Made by a program: the position numbers and the translations under genes
In this document: positions 36,298 through 48,009 of the stretch, piece by piece
How the letters are laid out: every line of letters starts with the position of its first letter
How positions within the stretch are numbered: position 1 is the first letter of the stretch
Assembly: GCA_023935145.1 (NCBI GenBank)
Contig: CM043704.1
Span: 95,443,873-95,507,872, forward strand
DNA from: Bretschneidera sinensis
Taxonomy: Eukaryota > Streptophyta > Magnoliopsida > Brassicales > Akaniaceae
Reading direction: 5' to 3'
Length of the DNA stretch: 64,000 nucleotides
The notes under the pieces: model-generated
Seen by the model: the letters and a program-made list of their open reading frames with translations, nothing else
What the model was told of the DNA's origin: nothing
The model's database searches: none

Positions 36298-39200
36298 ATG
36301 CAAGAAATGATACCAGGCAACCACAAGAAGCGTCAGCGCGTGACGAACCACCACCATCCCACCACCACCGCCACGCGCCTCTCCTCAACCGACGCCCTCA
36401 TCGACTCTTTCCCCGACAAAACCCTAACCGAATCTTCCCAAAAGCTTCGCCGGACCTCCTCCACAACCCTCATCGCCACCTCCTTCAACGACCCCGACAC
36501 CGCCGACGTCATCCTCCGTCTCTTTCTCGATCCCTCCCCCTTCGACTCATCCTCCTCCTCCGCTGCTGAAAATCAGTCCGACGTCCAGATTTACCTCCAC
36601 TCCCGCGTCCTCCGCCGTTCCAAATACTTTGCTGCCCTCCTTTCTGATCGTTGGCAAAAAGAAACAACCAAAAACGGTTCCTCTTCCTCCGATGCTCCCG
36701 TTACCGGCGATTATATACGTCTGAATCTCGGAGTATCGGCAAGTAACGGTACGATCGCCACGCATCTTTCCGTGCTCGAGCTTCTCTACACCGATGATTT
36801 CAATGCCACTTTTGACTCGCCTTCTACCGCGCTGGACATCCTCCCCGTGGCGCTGGAACTGCTCTTCGATGACTGCGTCAGATCCTGCATCAGATACCTC
36901 GAGGCCGTGCCGTGGACCGAGGAGGAAGAGAGGAGAGTGTTGAGTCTGATTCCGTTCTTGAGGGAGGAAGAATCCAGAGAGCTCCTCGCTAGGGTTTCTC
37001 CCGCGAAGGAGGATTCTTGCGAGGAGATGCTCCACGGACTGATCCTCGCGGCGATTCATAATCACTCGAACATGGCGTTCGTTAAGGCGTTCGTGGCTAA
37101 GCTGTTGAGGGACTTCTCATCGAGGGAGTCGGCTAGGAGGGTTCTGGAGAGGGCGTTTGAGACAAGCGTGAAGGTTGTGAAGGAGAGCTTGGAGGAGTAC
37201 TCGAGTCCCGACTTTAGAGGGGACCATAACGAGACGGAGGCGATACAGAGGCTGAATCTGCACACGGCCATGACCAACGGGAGACATCTGCTGTGGATTG
37301 TAGAGAGGATGATTGAACTGAGAGTGGCGGATTCGGCAGTCAAGGAGTGGAGCGAGCAGGCGGCGTTCACGGCGGATTTGCAGAGGGCGTTTCGGGACGA
37401 TGCGTGGCGGAATATCGTGCCGGGTCTTCCTGCTGTCGTGCTTCGGTGTACTTTCAAGCTCGCTAATGCGGTTGCTACCGGCACCACTTTGGCTGCTAGA
37501 CAGGTATTGCTTTCGTAGTTTGTCTTTTTTTTCCCTGTTACTTATGAAGTCATGGCAGTTATGTGAGAGTTGATGCTTTTTTCGAGGTGAATCTTGCCGG
37601 TTCATATATGGATAAATACTGTTACTTCGCAATTGTTAATCAATCGTCTATATGCCATTAAAGCCTCATTCCACGCTATCCAAAAAAAGCAAACAGAGGA
37701 ATCAAAGTTTAAGTTTTCTTGATTTTCTTTGAACCCTCAAACCACTCCGAGTACACACTTCATTTTTCATGGAGCAGCCAACTACCCAAGAAGCACCCAA
37801 TATCTTATGCACCATCTCCCACAAACTTCTAACCACTCCAACTAAAAGATAAAACACGAACTTGGCTCAACGTTTACTGAGGTAACATCTATTAACAATC
37901 AACTTCTTATTTTGTGTAAGTTATCAATGGTAAGAACGTCAATAACATCTATTAACAATCACTTTCTCATTTTGTGTAAGTTATCAATGGTAAAAACAGG
38001 CAAAAATAGAAGTAACTTTCATGGGGCAGGGGAGCACCAAATGACTTTTCAAGGAAAGTTAGGGAGGATTTTGAGGAAGTTTTATCTAGAAAAAACTTAT
38101 AAAAAGATTTCACTGCAAAACCTTCATCCTTAGTAGGCTTCAATCTTGGCACATCTTCTCTATTCACATCCAACCTAGCACTATATAGAGTTTCCAAGAC
38201 GTTTTGGATCAATTCAACCTCCCAATCATGGACATTATGGATAAAGGGCACATTCCAAGGACTTCCATCATTAGTCAAGGAAACACGAACTAAAATGAGT
38301 GCATCTTTATCTTTCACAATATTATAGATAACCGGAAATTGGACTTTGAAGAGCTATTGCCAAACCAATTGTCATGCAAAGAAAAATTGTGTACAAAGTT
38401 GGTATCTTTAGGTGGCAACCATTTGGTATGCCCTACCTCTTTAGGGGGACATGTTACTTCCTCTGTCAAGTTTTTATTGTCCATCTTTCATATAGTCCTT
38501 CAAAATCGGTGTTGAAATCTTAATAGCCTTAATGATAGTGTCCTGTAACAAGTTAAGAACAATAAGTAGGCATATAATTTTCTCAGACCATGGAGCATAA
38601 TGACTAGGGGATAGAGGAAGTATATTTTTCTGCCTTTCAGAGGTAGTTAATATATCAATGGGTAATCACTATATCAATTCTCTATTTGCACCATCAGTCT
38701 CTCAATTCAGACCCATCCTATGGTGAGTTTCGCAATATAAAATCATGGCTAGCTAGTGAATATTGGAAATATGAACCTTTTATTCCCAATGCGGTTGTAT
38801 TTTAAATGAAAGCTATTGTCTCCAGAAGCTTATGTTGTGAAGAGTGCTTAATTTCTTACCCTCCTAGGATAAGAATAGGTCTGTGTATCGTTAACTCTAG
38901 ATTTGAATGGTGGACTATGGATTGCAAAAGGTAAGATGAGTTGCAGATTCGATGTTTAGAGAGGAATTTGATCATTGCAGCTTATAATTGGGAGCCTTAA
39001 TGGATTGCAAGAAACTTGTGAAAACTTCAGCTATTTAGAAAGCGTACTACTTAACAAAATTCGTCGATCTACATGGATGTGGAGCTTAATTTGGTGGTGG
39101 AAATGGATTTTGGATGAAAGCAATGATAATATGTATGGTTTTCACTTTTCACAATTCTCCTATCCTTTTATTGCAAGAGGGAATCCATGAAAAAAGAAAA

Positions 39201-42200
39201 TAAATAAATATATAAAACACACCAAGGAAGAAAATAAATAAATCACTAATAGACCATACAGCCATGTAAATCTTCCACTTATGTGGCTTATTAACTATTC
39301 TTGCGTTTTCCATTTCTTTTATTTGTTTATGGTGTGACTGGTCTCGAGCATCACCCAGGAACATCAAGAATCATTTGAGATATTTGTTGGTGGTTTTGTG
39401 TAACATGCAAGAGTTGTAGAGTACTCATGCCAAGAGGAAAAAGAAAATAGAAAGGGAAGAATCTGGTGTAGGTCTATGGTCCACACAAGTGGATGTGTTA
39501 CTTATGGCTATTCTCTTCAGCTTGTGGAGGTCTCATTAGAAACATCATATAGAGAGTTTATAAATTTACTATTTTTGCTAACAATTTCAAGATCTAAAAG
39601 TGGAGAAAGTGTGAGAACTGATCCTTAATTGGAGTTTTAGTTTCTTTCTACTAACCGTTTCAAGATCTAAGAGAGGAGAAAGTTTGATATATGATCTTTT
39701 TGTTAAGTGTTTTTTCTAACCTGTGCCCTTAGCCTAAGGGCATAGGTTAAGTAAGCAATTAATATACACTGAACTACCTCCACTATCTAGATTGTATAAC
39801 TTCATAATCATACAAGTGTCGATTTTGACAATAGCTAAAATAACCTAACATGCTAAATAAAGTAGTAGCACTCAAACAAATCTCTCTCTAAATCAAGGGC
39901 CCAATAAATTCAATGAGGAAGCAAAAGTGCTGCACAACCATTCCTTGTAATTAAAACTGATAGTCCACGAAAAATTCGATCTTCCATCAAAGCTTAGTAA
40001 AAAAAACCACAGATCTTGTAGCAACCAGCTGCTTGAATCTGAGATTGGAATCAACAGTGATTCTGTGCATGGGACAATTGTGCTTATTAGTGAGTGAGAT
40101 TTGGATTTGTTTTGTATGTTGCTACTTGCTAGTTAGTTTTTGGTAGGTTCCTTTGTTTTATTTGACTGTCTTCTTTTGTCTAGGTTGTCAATTTATGAGA
40201 AAAGCTAATCCAGCAATTATGTATTGTTTTCTCTCCGAATAATATGATGACTTTAAATGGCACTTGAACCCAATTTGGTAGCCCATTGAAAAGGGTTTTT
40301 CTAATCTATGCCCTTAGCATTAAACGTGCATTGTTTTTAGCAGCATTATTGACTTTATACTATTTTTTGTACCAAAATACCCTTACCAATGTAGATTTGA
40401 GTGTGACTTATTAAGGGTATTTTTGGTAAGAAATATTATAAAGTCAAAATAGCATTTATTGTTACTGAAAGCAATGACTATTTAATGCTTCTTAATCTAT
40501 GCCCCTAGTGCAAATCAGTGTTTTAAAAAACGAAGTCTGGGCGCGCCCCGGGCGCGCCCAGGGGCGAAACGGGGCTAAAAAGCCTCGAGGCGTGAAAGTT
40601 GGGGCGAAAGTGTCGTTGGGCGTGCGTTTTTCGGGTCGGGGCGTTCGCCCAGACCCGGGGCGTACGCCTTTTACGCCCCGGGCGTCTGGGCGGGCGCCCA
40701 ATGCAACAAAAAAAATCAGACCTTCTATATATAATATATATATTTGTTAGTCATAGATCAACTAAAACACACTAATGGTCTAATGGTAGAATCATACTTG
40801 GCCATGTTTCTGACCTGGTTTCGAGCCCTGGCCATGCGTGAAGTTCATGTTTTGCTTTTTTTTTTTTTCCCCTCCCCTCCTTTACGCTGCTGCCTTTTGA
40901 ATTCTTCTTTTTTTTTTCTTTTTTTTTCTTTTTTTTTCAGCTGTTGCCGCCTTCTTCTTCTTCTTGTTTGTTTGTTTTTTTTTGTTTTTTGTTTTTTTTG
41001 TCTCCTTTGTTTCTACTTTCCACTGTTTCTTTTATTTTTTTATCTTTTATTTTCACCGAGCAAATTCATTAAATATGCTTCATATTATATATTATATATT
41101 TTATTAATATCATTTTATAACATCATTAGGTTTACATTATCTATGCTATCTAATTTGTTACTTTTAATAGATTTATATATATTGAATTTGTTATATCAAT
41201 ATAAATGTGTAAACACTAATCAATAAACATTTGACATTTAATATTGTGTTATTTTTATACTTATTGGAATTTGGAACGTGTTTGTATCTTGTGATGAATA
41301 GATTGGTTAATTTGAAAATTAGAATTTGGTTTTTGGAGTGTGATTTATGATTTATTGATGAAAGATGAGATGTATGTAAATTTGTTATATTATTGTAAGT
41401 GTGTAAATAACAACCACTTAACATTGTGTTTGTGATGTTAACGTGTGTTTCTGAAATATTTTGATAAATATTCATTTATAAGTCTTAAGTTAGTAAACTT
41501 TATTGATAATTAATTAATTTTTATTATTTAATATTTTTATAATTTAATTAATATTATTTTATTCAAAACGCCCCAACGTTTCAAAAGACTTACGCCCCAA
41601 CGCCTCGGGGCTTACGCCTCGCCTCATTGAGGCAAAACGCCTCGCCCAACGCCTTCGCCTCTGAAAACACTGGTGCAAATGTTAGAAAGACCCTTGAATA
41701 AAATATTCAGATCTTATTTCTTTTGGAGGCAAGAAAGCTTTTGTTTGTATAATATAAAAAAATTCAGGGAGATAGATTGGTTGGAGCTTTACTATGTTAT
41801 TTTCGTCATTGTCACCTGATTAATAAGGTTATAGAATCTAGATAGTGGAGTGTGTATTAATTGCTACTTGTTCTCTTAGGGCACAAGTTAGAAAAATCCT
41901 TAGTTTAAACTGGTTCACTTGAAACTTTATAGGGTGATTGAGTATTGTGTTTGACATTTTTTCCCTCTAATTATTGATTGCTTTTCTTGTGTTGTGTGAG
42001 ATATTGTTTTGTGAAATTTCAGCCTGTTGAAGATAAGTTGGGGATAAGTTGGGAAGGTTGTACAGGATAGTTTAGTCTTTGCAAGGTAAGCTTGTGAATG
42101 CAATAACACAATGTAATTTTATTTTAGTGGAATGTATAAGAAGGGTGGAAGTAAATCAATGTTTACATGTGTTTTGAAGTAATGACAATAATAAAAAGAA

Positions 42201-43690
42201 AAGGAAAGAAATGACTTCTGGGCAGCTCTCGGAGAATATGGCATTGGGTTGGATGGAATGGAAGAGAATAATTCGTTTAACCACCTAACAAATTAAGAAT
42301 GTGGCTTAGTTGCATTGAGTTTAGTTTGTGTTAAAATCCATTTCAGGGTGATGATATTTGTTATAATCTCAGAGATTATTGATTTTGTGCGGTTGTGAAA
42401 GATGTGGCTGTATAGCATACTCATCATTGCTAATAGTAATTGATGAGATGAGGATTATGATGCGCAATCGGCCATTTGGTTCAGACAAAAGAGGAGAACA
42501 AATGATTTGTGCATATGGTTTTTCTCAAAAGTAGCCAAGTAAATGAAGCAAGAGAAGGAATTTTAAGCGCTAGAAGTAAATTTATTCCTATCTGGATATG
42601 ATCTTGGTGGGGGAAGATATGATATAAAGTATAAAGTAATATTGTTTGAAAATGAACTCTAGTTGTTTCTATGTGCTCTGTGATATAGAGTACAATAAAC
42701 AATCATGGTGACCTACGACTAGCAAATTTGACTTGAATTGTTTGCATCTATTTCTAGCTGTACTTTACCATTCTTTACAAGTATTTTTTTTATTTCAAGT
42801 GTCTTGATGCTTTCTTAATGTTCCTTGCTAGTTGGGGCATTACTGTTATTACTGTTTCATGTTTTTTTTATACAACTGCTGGTATGTTCTTTTATTATCC
42901 TTTGTGGGTAAAGTTGTTTGCTGTGCTGTTATCAAGTTGATTCATGTTACCTTCTAAGCTTCAATGAAATTTATCCTCTGCACATTTTAATTTATGTTTT
43001 GGCGCTTGTCAAAATCTAGTGAAAAATAAAAAAAAGAATCAAGGGAATCAAATATAGAGAACTATGTTTTAGGAAATCTTTTCTGAGATTTCTTGTTGGA
43101 TATACTATACTAGTGGGTAGTGTCTTAGGAGTTTACATGCTTGGTAATAAATTCAGGTTTCTCCCCATTGCATTTGAAAACCCAATTGCCAATGCCTCGT
43201 CTTCTTATCTTAGCTGGGGCTTCTGTTGTGTTGGCCAATATTGTGATGGATATGAAGTGTCCAGTAGTGCTGGGTGCACTCATCCAGTTCTACTCAGTGT
43301 ATAGGATGCGATTACCTTATTTACCCTGGTCATTATGTGTAGGAATTGTTGATGGAGTTTGAGATGGCTTGAATAAACCGAGTCTATGATTTTTTTAATC
43401 TTAACTTCCAGGTCAGGATGAAGCTTGTAAAAGATTGGCTTCCTGTTCTGATTGTATGCAAAGACAATGTCTCGCCTCTGCTGTCCAGTCATAAATCGCT
43501 ATACCTAGAACTGGAGGAGATATTTTTGAGGATCATCTCCACGCTGCCTATGTCAGATGCGCAAGAGTTATTGCGGCAGTGCCTCAGTTTCTCAACCAGA
43601 AATGTTGAAGATTGCCCACATTTGATCACAGCATTCAACACCTGGTTCCGTCGTGCAACTCGACCTCCGCAACTGGACAACCTCGGTTAG
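36298..43690 (+). CDS. BTB/POZ domain protein (At1g63850/At5g60050 group)
   Basis: Two exons, 36298-37503 and 43412-43690, join in phase 0 (ARQ|VRMKLVKDW) to give 494 aa. A basic, Ser/Thr-rich N-terminus (residues 1-65) precedes the BTB fold, which starts at TADVILRLFLD (about 68) and continues through VQIYLHSRVLRRSKYFAALL. The C-terminal helical part ends in the conserved WLPVLIVCKDNVSP and AFNTWFRRA segments of this plant subfamily. BTB proteins often act as CUL3 ubiquitin ligase adaptors or as oligomerisation modules; which applies here is not known. Exon 1 is much richer in G+C than its surroundings. The 5908-bp intron carries a LINE relic and nested DNA elements, yet both splice sites (CAG|GTATTG, TTCCAG|GTC) are intact. 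AATAAA occurs near 43994 in the likely 3'UTR. Confidence 0.93.
37640..38460 (-). pseudogene. LINE 3' (zf-RVT region) relic in BTB gene intron
   Basis: Minus-strand frame 37967-38317 contains NVHDWEVELIQNVLETLYSA, closely matching NFHDWEVEVVMGFMETLYNS in the LINE at 8106-8891, so both come from one family. Surrounding sequence is frameshifted. It is antisense to the host BTB gene. Confidence 0.72.
37883..38000. repeat. Tandem duplication of 60 bp inside the LINE relic
   Basis: TAACATCTATTAACAATC starts at 37883 and again at 37943. Both copies continue through TTTTGTGTAAGTTATCAATG with very few differences, so the duplication is young compared with the decay of the LINE around it. Confidence 0.9.
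40516..41672. mobile_element. Non-autonomous hAT element with perfect 8-bp target duplication
   Basis: Terminal inverted repeats CAGTGTTTT...AAAACACTG are bounded on both sides by GTGCAAAT (40508-40515 and 41673-41680). An 8-bp duplication and CAGTG ends are diagnostic for the hAT superfamily. Length 1157 bp. The arms are strongly G+C-rich (GGGCGCGCCC, GGCGTACGCC, CGCCTCGGGGC) while the interior is T-rich. There is no transposase. It sits near the right end of an older MITE in the BTB gene's intron. Confidence 0.88.
40769..40839 (+). pseudogene. tRNA-Gly(GCC)-like relic inside the hAT element
   Basis: 71 bp that track plant tRNA-Gly(GCC): ATGGTCTAATGGTAGAATCA matches the D-arm/A-box region and GACCTGGTTTCGAGCCCTGG the T-arm/B-box region. 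A GCC lies near the anticodon position. The acceptor and anticodon stems are disrupted, so it is not a working tRNA. A T run begins at 40857. It could be a captured tRNA or the head of a SINE. Confidence 0.6.
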
Positions 43691-45607
43691 CAGCAATGTT
43701 TATGTTGTGGTGGAATCAGATGAAGAGTCAGTAATGGCCTTGTGCAAACTTTCATTTTAGAGGTTTAAATTTCTGTCAATGTTGTGCATATTAGACTGGT
43801 GTAGAGTTGTACATAAAAGCTTGATATTTCCCATCACGGGAGCAGAAGTGAACCTGAATGCTTTCGATTTTCTTCGTAGCTTTCATGCACCTCCCTGCCC
43901 TAACTCTTATTTTTAAAGAGGTTTAGTAAGCTTGGTGTGGAAGAAAGGAGATTGTTCAATCTTTGGATTGTCATCTCTTCTGTTAGATGTCAAATAAATG
44001 TATATCCTGAAACATTTCTTTCAACTTTTACTGCAAAATAATTCCATGCTGGCTTGTGTGCCCTTCCTCAGTGATGCTCAAGGCTAATTGCCCTTACCAA
44101 ATCGATGCCTTTGGTTAGGTGTGCCAGGAAGCAGTCGGCACCCGGGAAACAAAGTTCAATTCCTTTCCAGGGCCTTATGATGCTATGCATCTGGTTCAAA
44201 CTTCAATTCTCTAGTTTCATCAACCCATCTCTTTGACGTAGTGTTGTAGGAAAACTCAAAACAGGTGACTATTTTGAACCATTTATCATTTTCCCTTGTT
44301 ACAATGATTCATTAGTCTATTACTAGTTTAGTTTCTGCCAATCACATGTGATCCATATCAAAGGTCCAAGTGTGTGATCCATCTATCTTTAGTGATCTCT
44401 GAGGCTAACAATGAAACAATAGTCAAAATACAAGGGTGTTGATAATATCCCCTTTGTAAATATGTAATCTAGTGAATGTCTATGATACGAAAAAAAAGCT
44501 CTAGTCCCTTTTTACTGGAATTTGGGTTACAAGGAGTGGCCAGGTAGGGGGGATTCGAACGAGCCAGCGGGGACACTGGATTTTCAGTCTCCAGAACTCG
44601 CCTAGTGATTATGTGATGACTCTACGGGTGTCATTTTAAACTCTACTGACTCCGGTTAGTTTTACCCATTATGGTATTTTCATGAAAGTATATTTTATTG
44701 CATTCCTTAAGTAGTGATAAGAACATCTCACAGTGATATTGTTTTGGAGCTTGATGAATTTAAGAATTCAATACTCTACATATAAAGTTGTGTACTTTCT
44801 GTTTATTTCATTTTCGGAATTTCTTTTTAATCCACTTGGTAGTCCGTACATTCAATTAACCGAAGTAATCATACGTTTTCCCTATCATTTGTGTCAACAA
44901 TACAATTCTGGCTCTGCGATTGGAGTAGCATCCACAGGAGGGTTGCTATGTACAGTTGAGCGAAGTGCAAGTCACTGCTGTGAAACATTAACAATCGGTG
45001 AATCCCACATGCCATCACAAGGGTGAGATTCATTCCCACACGCTGCGCATGGAATACACATTGGGCAGTTGCAACCTGCGCAATTGCTAGTAGCATTCCA
45101 ATGACCTCAAATGATGACAGTTACAGTCCACAACTAAAGTAGGCAACATGTTCATAAACTAGGAAAATTTAGGCTCAACATGTTTAAAAGGGGATTCATC
45201 TCTTTCAATCACCAAAACTTCACTGCTATCAACACGATTACAAAAAAAAAGAACAAAAGAGCTTCACAGAAATAAAAGGAAGACATCAACTGAAGTAGCT
45301 ACAGCAGGAACTAAACTCCATATTGATCTCATCCCATATGAAATCAAGTGCAGGAAATGTTAGAAAGATTCCTGCTTTTATGGCATTACATATGAAACAA
45401 GGTTACCCTCTTACTTCAGATCAAGGGCTTAACTGCTCCCAAGTCAAACAAAGAAAAGCTAGATTTTCTGTCACCTGCACTAAACTGCACGAAAGTAAGC
45501 TCCTAATCATCAAGGGGTTTATGTCAGAAACATATTAAGTTAGCTTCCCTTGGATCGTGAGGAGTAAATAGTATTGCACTAGAATAAAGATCAGGGGAAA
45601 GTCTACA
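43691..45607. other. Intergenic DNA between two convergent genes
   Basis: Holds the 3'UTRs of the BTB gene (left) and of the At1g01500-like gene (right), which converge here. No further gene is seen. 44530-44640 contains a weak tRNA-like string on the minus strand. Confidence 0.5.
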
Positions 45608-48009
45608 TTAAAGTAGTCGCCTCCTAAAGTTGCTGGTGGCACCCTGATAGGTTCGGACCAGCAAGCCCACTCCTATCCCGATTCCAAGACAGACGCTGAG
45701 ACCAATTCCAACACCCACTCTAACACCAGCATTAAACCATGTGAGTTCACCATCTTCACCTTCTAAATATTCTGTCCCCGAGTACACATGATTGTAGTCT
45801 TCGTTTTCTGGTTTGTGATTCAGGTAATCTGATATCTGTACAGTTGAGAAGAAAATGAAAAGTAGAATTCATGGGGGAAAACAAAATGCAGATTCAGTAG
45901 CAACTACAGTATATTTGAAATGAAAGTGAAATAGATTCTGATCCTGATTCAGGAAAAATACCAAACTCATAAGGTCATTAGGACAACTAGCTAAACCCTA
46001 ACCATTTGAAAAACTAATTTACCAATTAAAACCCCTCTCTCTCATTCTCACTCTGAATCTCTAACTGTTTGGCCTAGCAATAGTTTTTGTTCATGGTTTA
46101 CAAAATGGCATTTGAAATGGAGTTTGGCAAAACAACCGTGGAGCTAAAAACTGTTAGTGTTTGGTAAAACATCAAGATGAAAACAATTTTTCTGACACAT
46201 TCAGATTCTTAGAAACTAATTTGCAGCTTTTGATTCTTTTCGTAAACCGTTAGGGGTGTTTGGCCTAACTTTTGCTTATAAGAAGCATAAACCATTTCAT
46301 AAACTCTCCCAAGAGTTACTGCGCAAAGAGAAGAATCGCCAAGGAAATGCATTTGGGGGATCAGTTGATTTATGGAATAATTTGATATTCAAACAGGGCA
46401 TGAAGTACAGAGAAAGCAACAACTCGGTTAATGCAGCAGAGAGAAAGCGTGTTTAAGGATATTAAAAGTTTTGGCAGATAAAGAAATAGCACCATTAAGG
46501 GTCCTCCATATCCACACACAAACGTCCCACAGTAGTAACAGACACACATGATCTTAATATATAAGTGAACCTGCCGGGCAAGGTAAGATTTACACACGTA
46601 TATTGAACCCAGAAAGTTCCTGCAATTTTACACAAACATTTTAGGCAAACATCACTATAATCCTAATAAATCGAGAAATCTTTATACTCCATACATAAAT
46701 TTGTCTACCGGATGTGTTTTGGATTTGGCAGGATACCTGCGAGGAACAAGGCATGACACAGGAACCTTACATATCCACGCCACAAGTAAACTCTCTCTCC
46801 TTTTTCAGGAGACTGAATTCAAGGTAGTGTTTAAGGCTTTCTCTACTTGCTTAATGATCACGACTTGTGGAAACTATTGACTAAATCAATAGAGGCAAAT
46901 CTTCATGTGTAAATACCATTCACACAACTTATTATATTGCTAAAGACAAGCAAATATAATAATAGAGCAAGGAACATGATAGAGAATATATTTACCATAA
47001 AATTATCAATTTGTAGTAGTACATCCAAACAACAAGTGTAGTATTATATCATTTTGCTACTTAAAAACATGTGCTGGTACCATATCCTCTTGCCTATCCA
47101 TGATAAGATAATTTTTGCTAGTTGAAAACTTTGTGCAACAAGATTAGTACGAGACAGTGAAGCATTTGGATGGAAATCGCAGAAAAAGAAATTAAATGAA
47201 TGTAAAGTTCAATGTATAATACTAGTTTAGTAGAAAAACAAAACATTTGAAATATAAGCAACTTGAATTTCCTTTAAATTTGAAGATTGAATTGATAAGT
47301 ATACCTGAAGAGGAAGCCTGGAAGGAACATCTTTATGTCCTTCAGATGTCTCATATTCTGGTATGGAATCCAACATCCCCTTCCTCGTTTGTTTCTTACG
47401 AAAACCAAGCTGCAAAGTCTTAGTTAAGATAATTGGAGTGCCCAAGAAAGACCCCGCAATATAGACCTCAATCATAGGTGAAGCTGAGCCTGGACCCATA
47501 AATCGTCGTGCCTTCACAAAGTTGGTACCCACCATTATATCTGATTCGCCATTCATGCTCCATCTCTGGCCATGGTTTCTTGACTCCCCAGTAAAACCAT
47601 TACCATTAGACAATTCTAGAGCCCCAGATATCAAAAGAAAATTCTTATCAAAAACCTCAAACTTTACATTTCCTGTCATCCTTATACCATCAGTGCTCAC
47701 AAATGTAGCTTCTTCAGATTTCTTATCCAATCGATCCCTTCTAAGAAGAGTTGACGGCCCGTCAGAATAGATGCTAGTTCTAACGCCATTCACTTCAAGA
47801 AGGGTATCAGGATCCAGTGGAACATGGTTCACTGTGAGGTATTCAGGAGTTGAATCATCAATCTCACATTTACTCACCCTAACATAGAAAACTCTTAAAT
47901 CAAGCCAAGGTAATGATCCCTTCATGGACTGGAAAGGAGAGTTCCTCAAGACCATGTGGCCATTGTCGGTAGGCCCATTTCCATTTGATGTTTCATAAGC
48001 TTTCTCCAT
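45608..48009 (-). CDS. At1g01500-like protein of unknown function
   Basis: Two exons, 47305-48009 and 45608-45835, join in phase 0 (RLPLQ|ISDYLNH) to give 310 aa. The sequence follows the plant family typified by Arabidopsis At1g01500, sometimes labelled erythronate-4-phosphate dehydrogenase family, although no dehydrogenase fold or nucleotide-binding motif is visible. Recognisable parts are LPWLDLRVFYVRVSKCEIDD near the N-terminus, PEYLTVNHVPLDPDTLLEVN, and a region of beta-strand-like FEVFD and MIEVYIAGSFLGTPIILT. The C-terminus has a Gly/Val-rich hydrophobic segment (RVGVGIGLGVCLGIGVGVG) and a basic tail (FRRRLL), which suggests a single membrane anchor facing the cytosol. Role unknown. 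The intron is 1469 bp. Upstream A-rich DNA at 48010-49000 probably holds a leader intron. Confidence 0.88.

Larger units (their letters stand above)
40293..41693. mobile_element. Middle nested MITE, split by the hAT element
   Basis: The left end GGGTTTTTCTAATCTATGCC (40293) and right end GAAAGACCC (to 41693) form inverted ends, and CATAGATTAAGAAGCATTAA mirrors the left arm just before the hAT insertion. Flanks TTGAAAA (40286-40292) and TTGAATA (41694-41700) look like a 7-bp duplication with one change. Without the hAT insert and its duplication it would be about 236 bp. Its ends resemble those of the outer element, so the two belong to one family. Confidence 0.6.
39709..41898. mobile_element. 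Outer DNA element with roughly 100-bp inverted repeats
   Basis: The left arm begins GTTTTTTCTAACCTGTGCCC (39709) and the right arm, read on the minus strand from 41898, begins GATTTTTCTAACTTGTGCCC. Both arms then share AGCAATTAATA(T)ACAC and CCACTATCTAGATT in the same order, so the inverted repeats run about 100 bp. The left arm also has an extra small hairpin (CCTGTGCCCTTAG / CTAAGGGCATAGG). No coding sequence. Two further elements lie nested inside. No clear target-site duplication. Confidence 0.65.

Noticed and set aside
36547..37632. Three long minus-strand frames (141-172 codons)
   Set aside because: Antisense to BTB exon 1, whose plus-strand frame has the BTB domain and proper splicing.
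40744..41226. 160-codon plus-strand frame
   Set aside because: Translation of poly-T/CTT tracts inside the hAT element (runs of Phe and Leu).
47522..47770. 82-codon plus-strand frame
   Set aside because: Antisense of exon 1 of the At1g01500-like gene.
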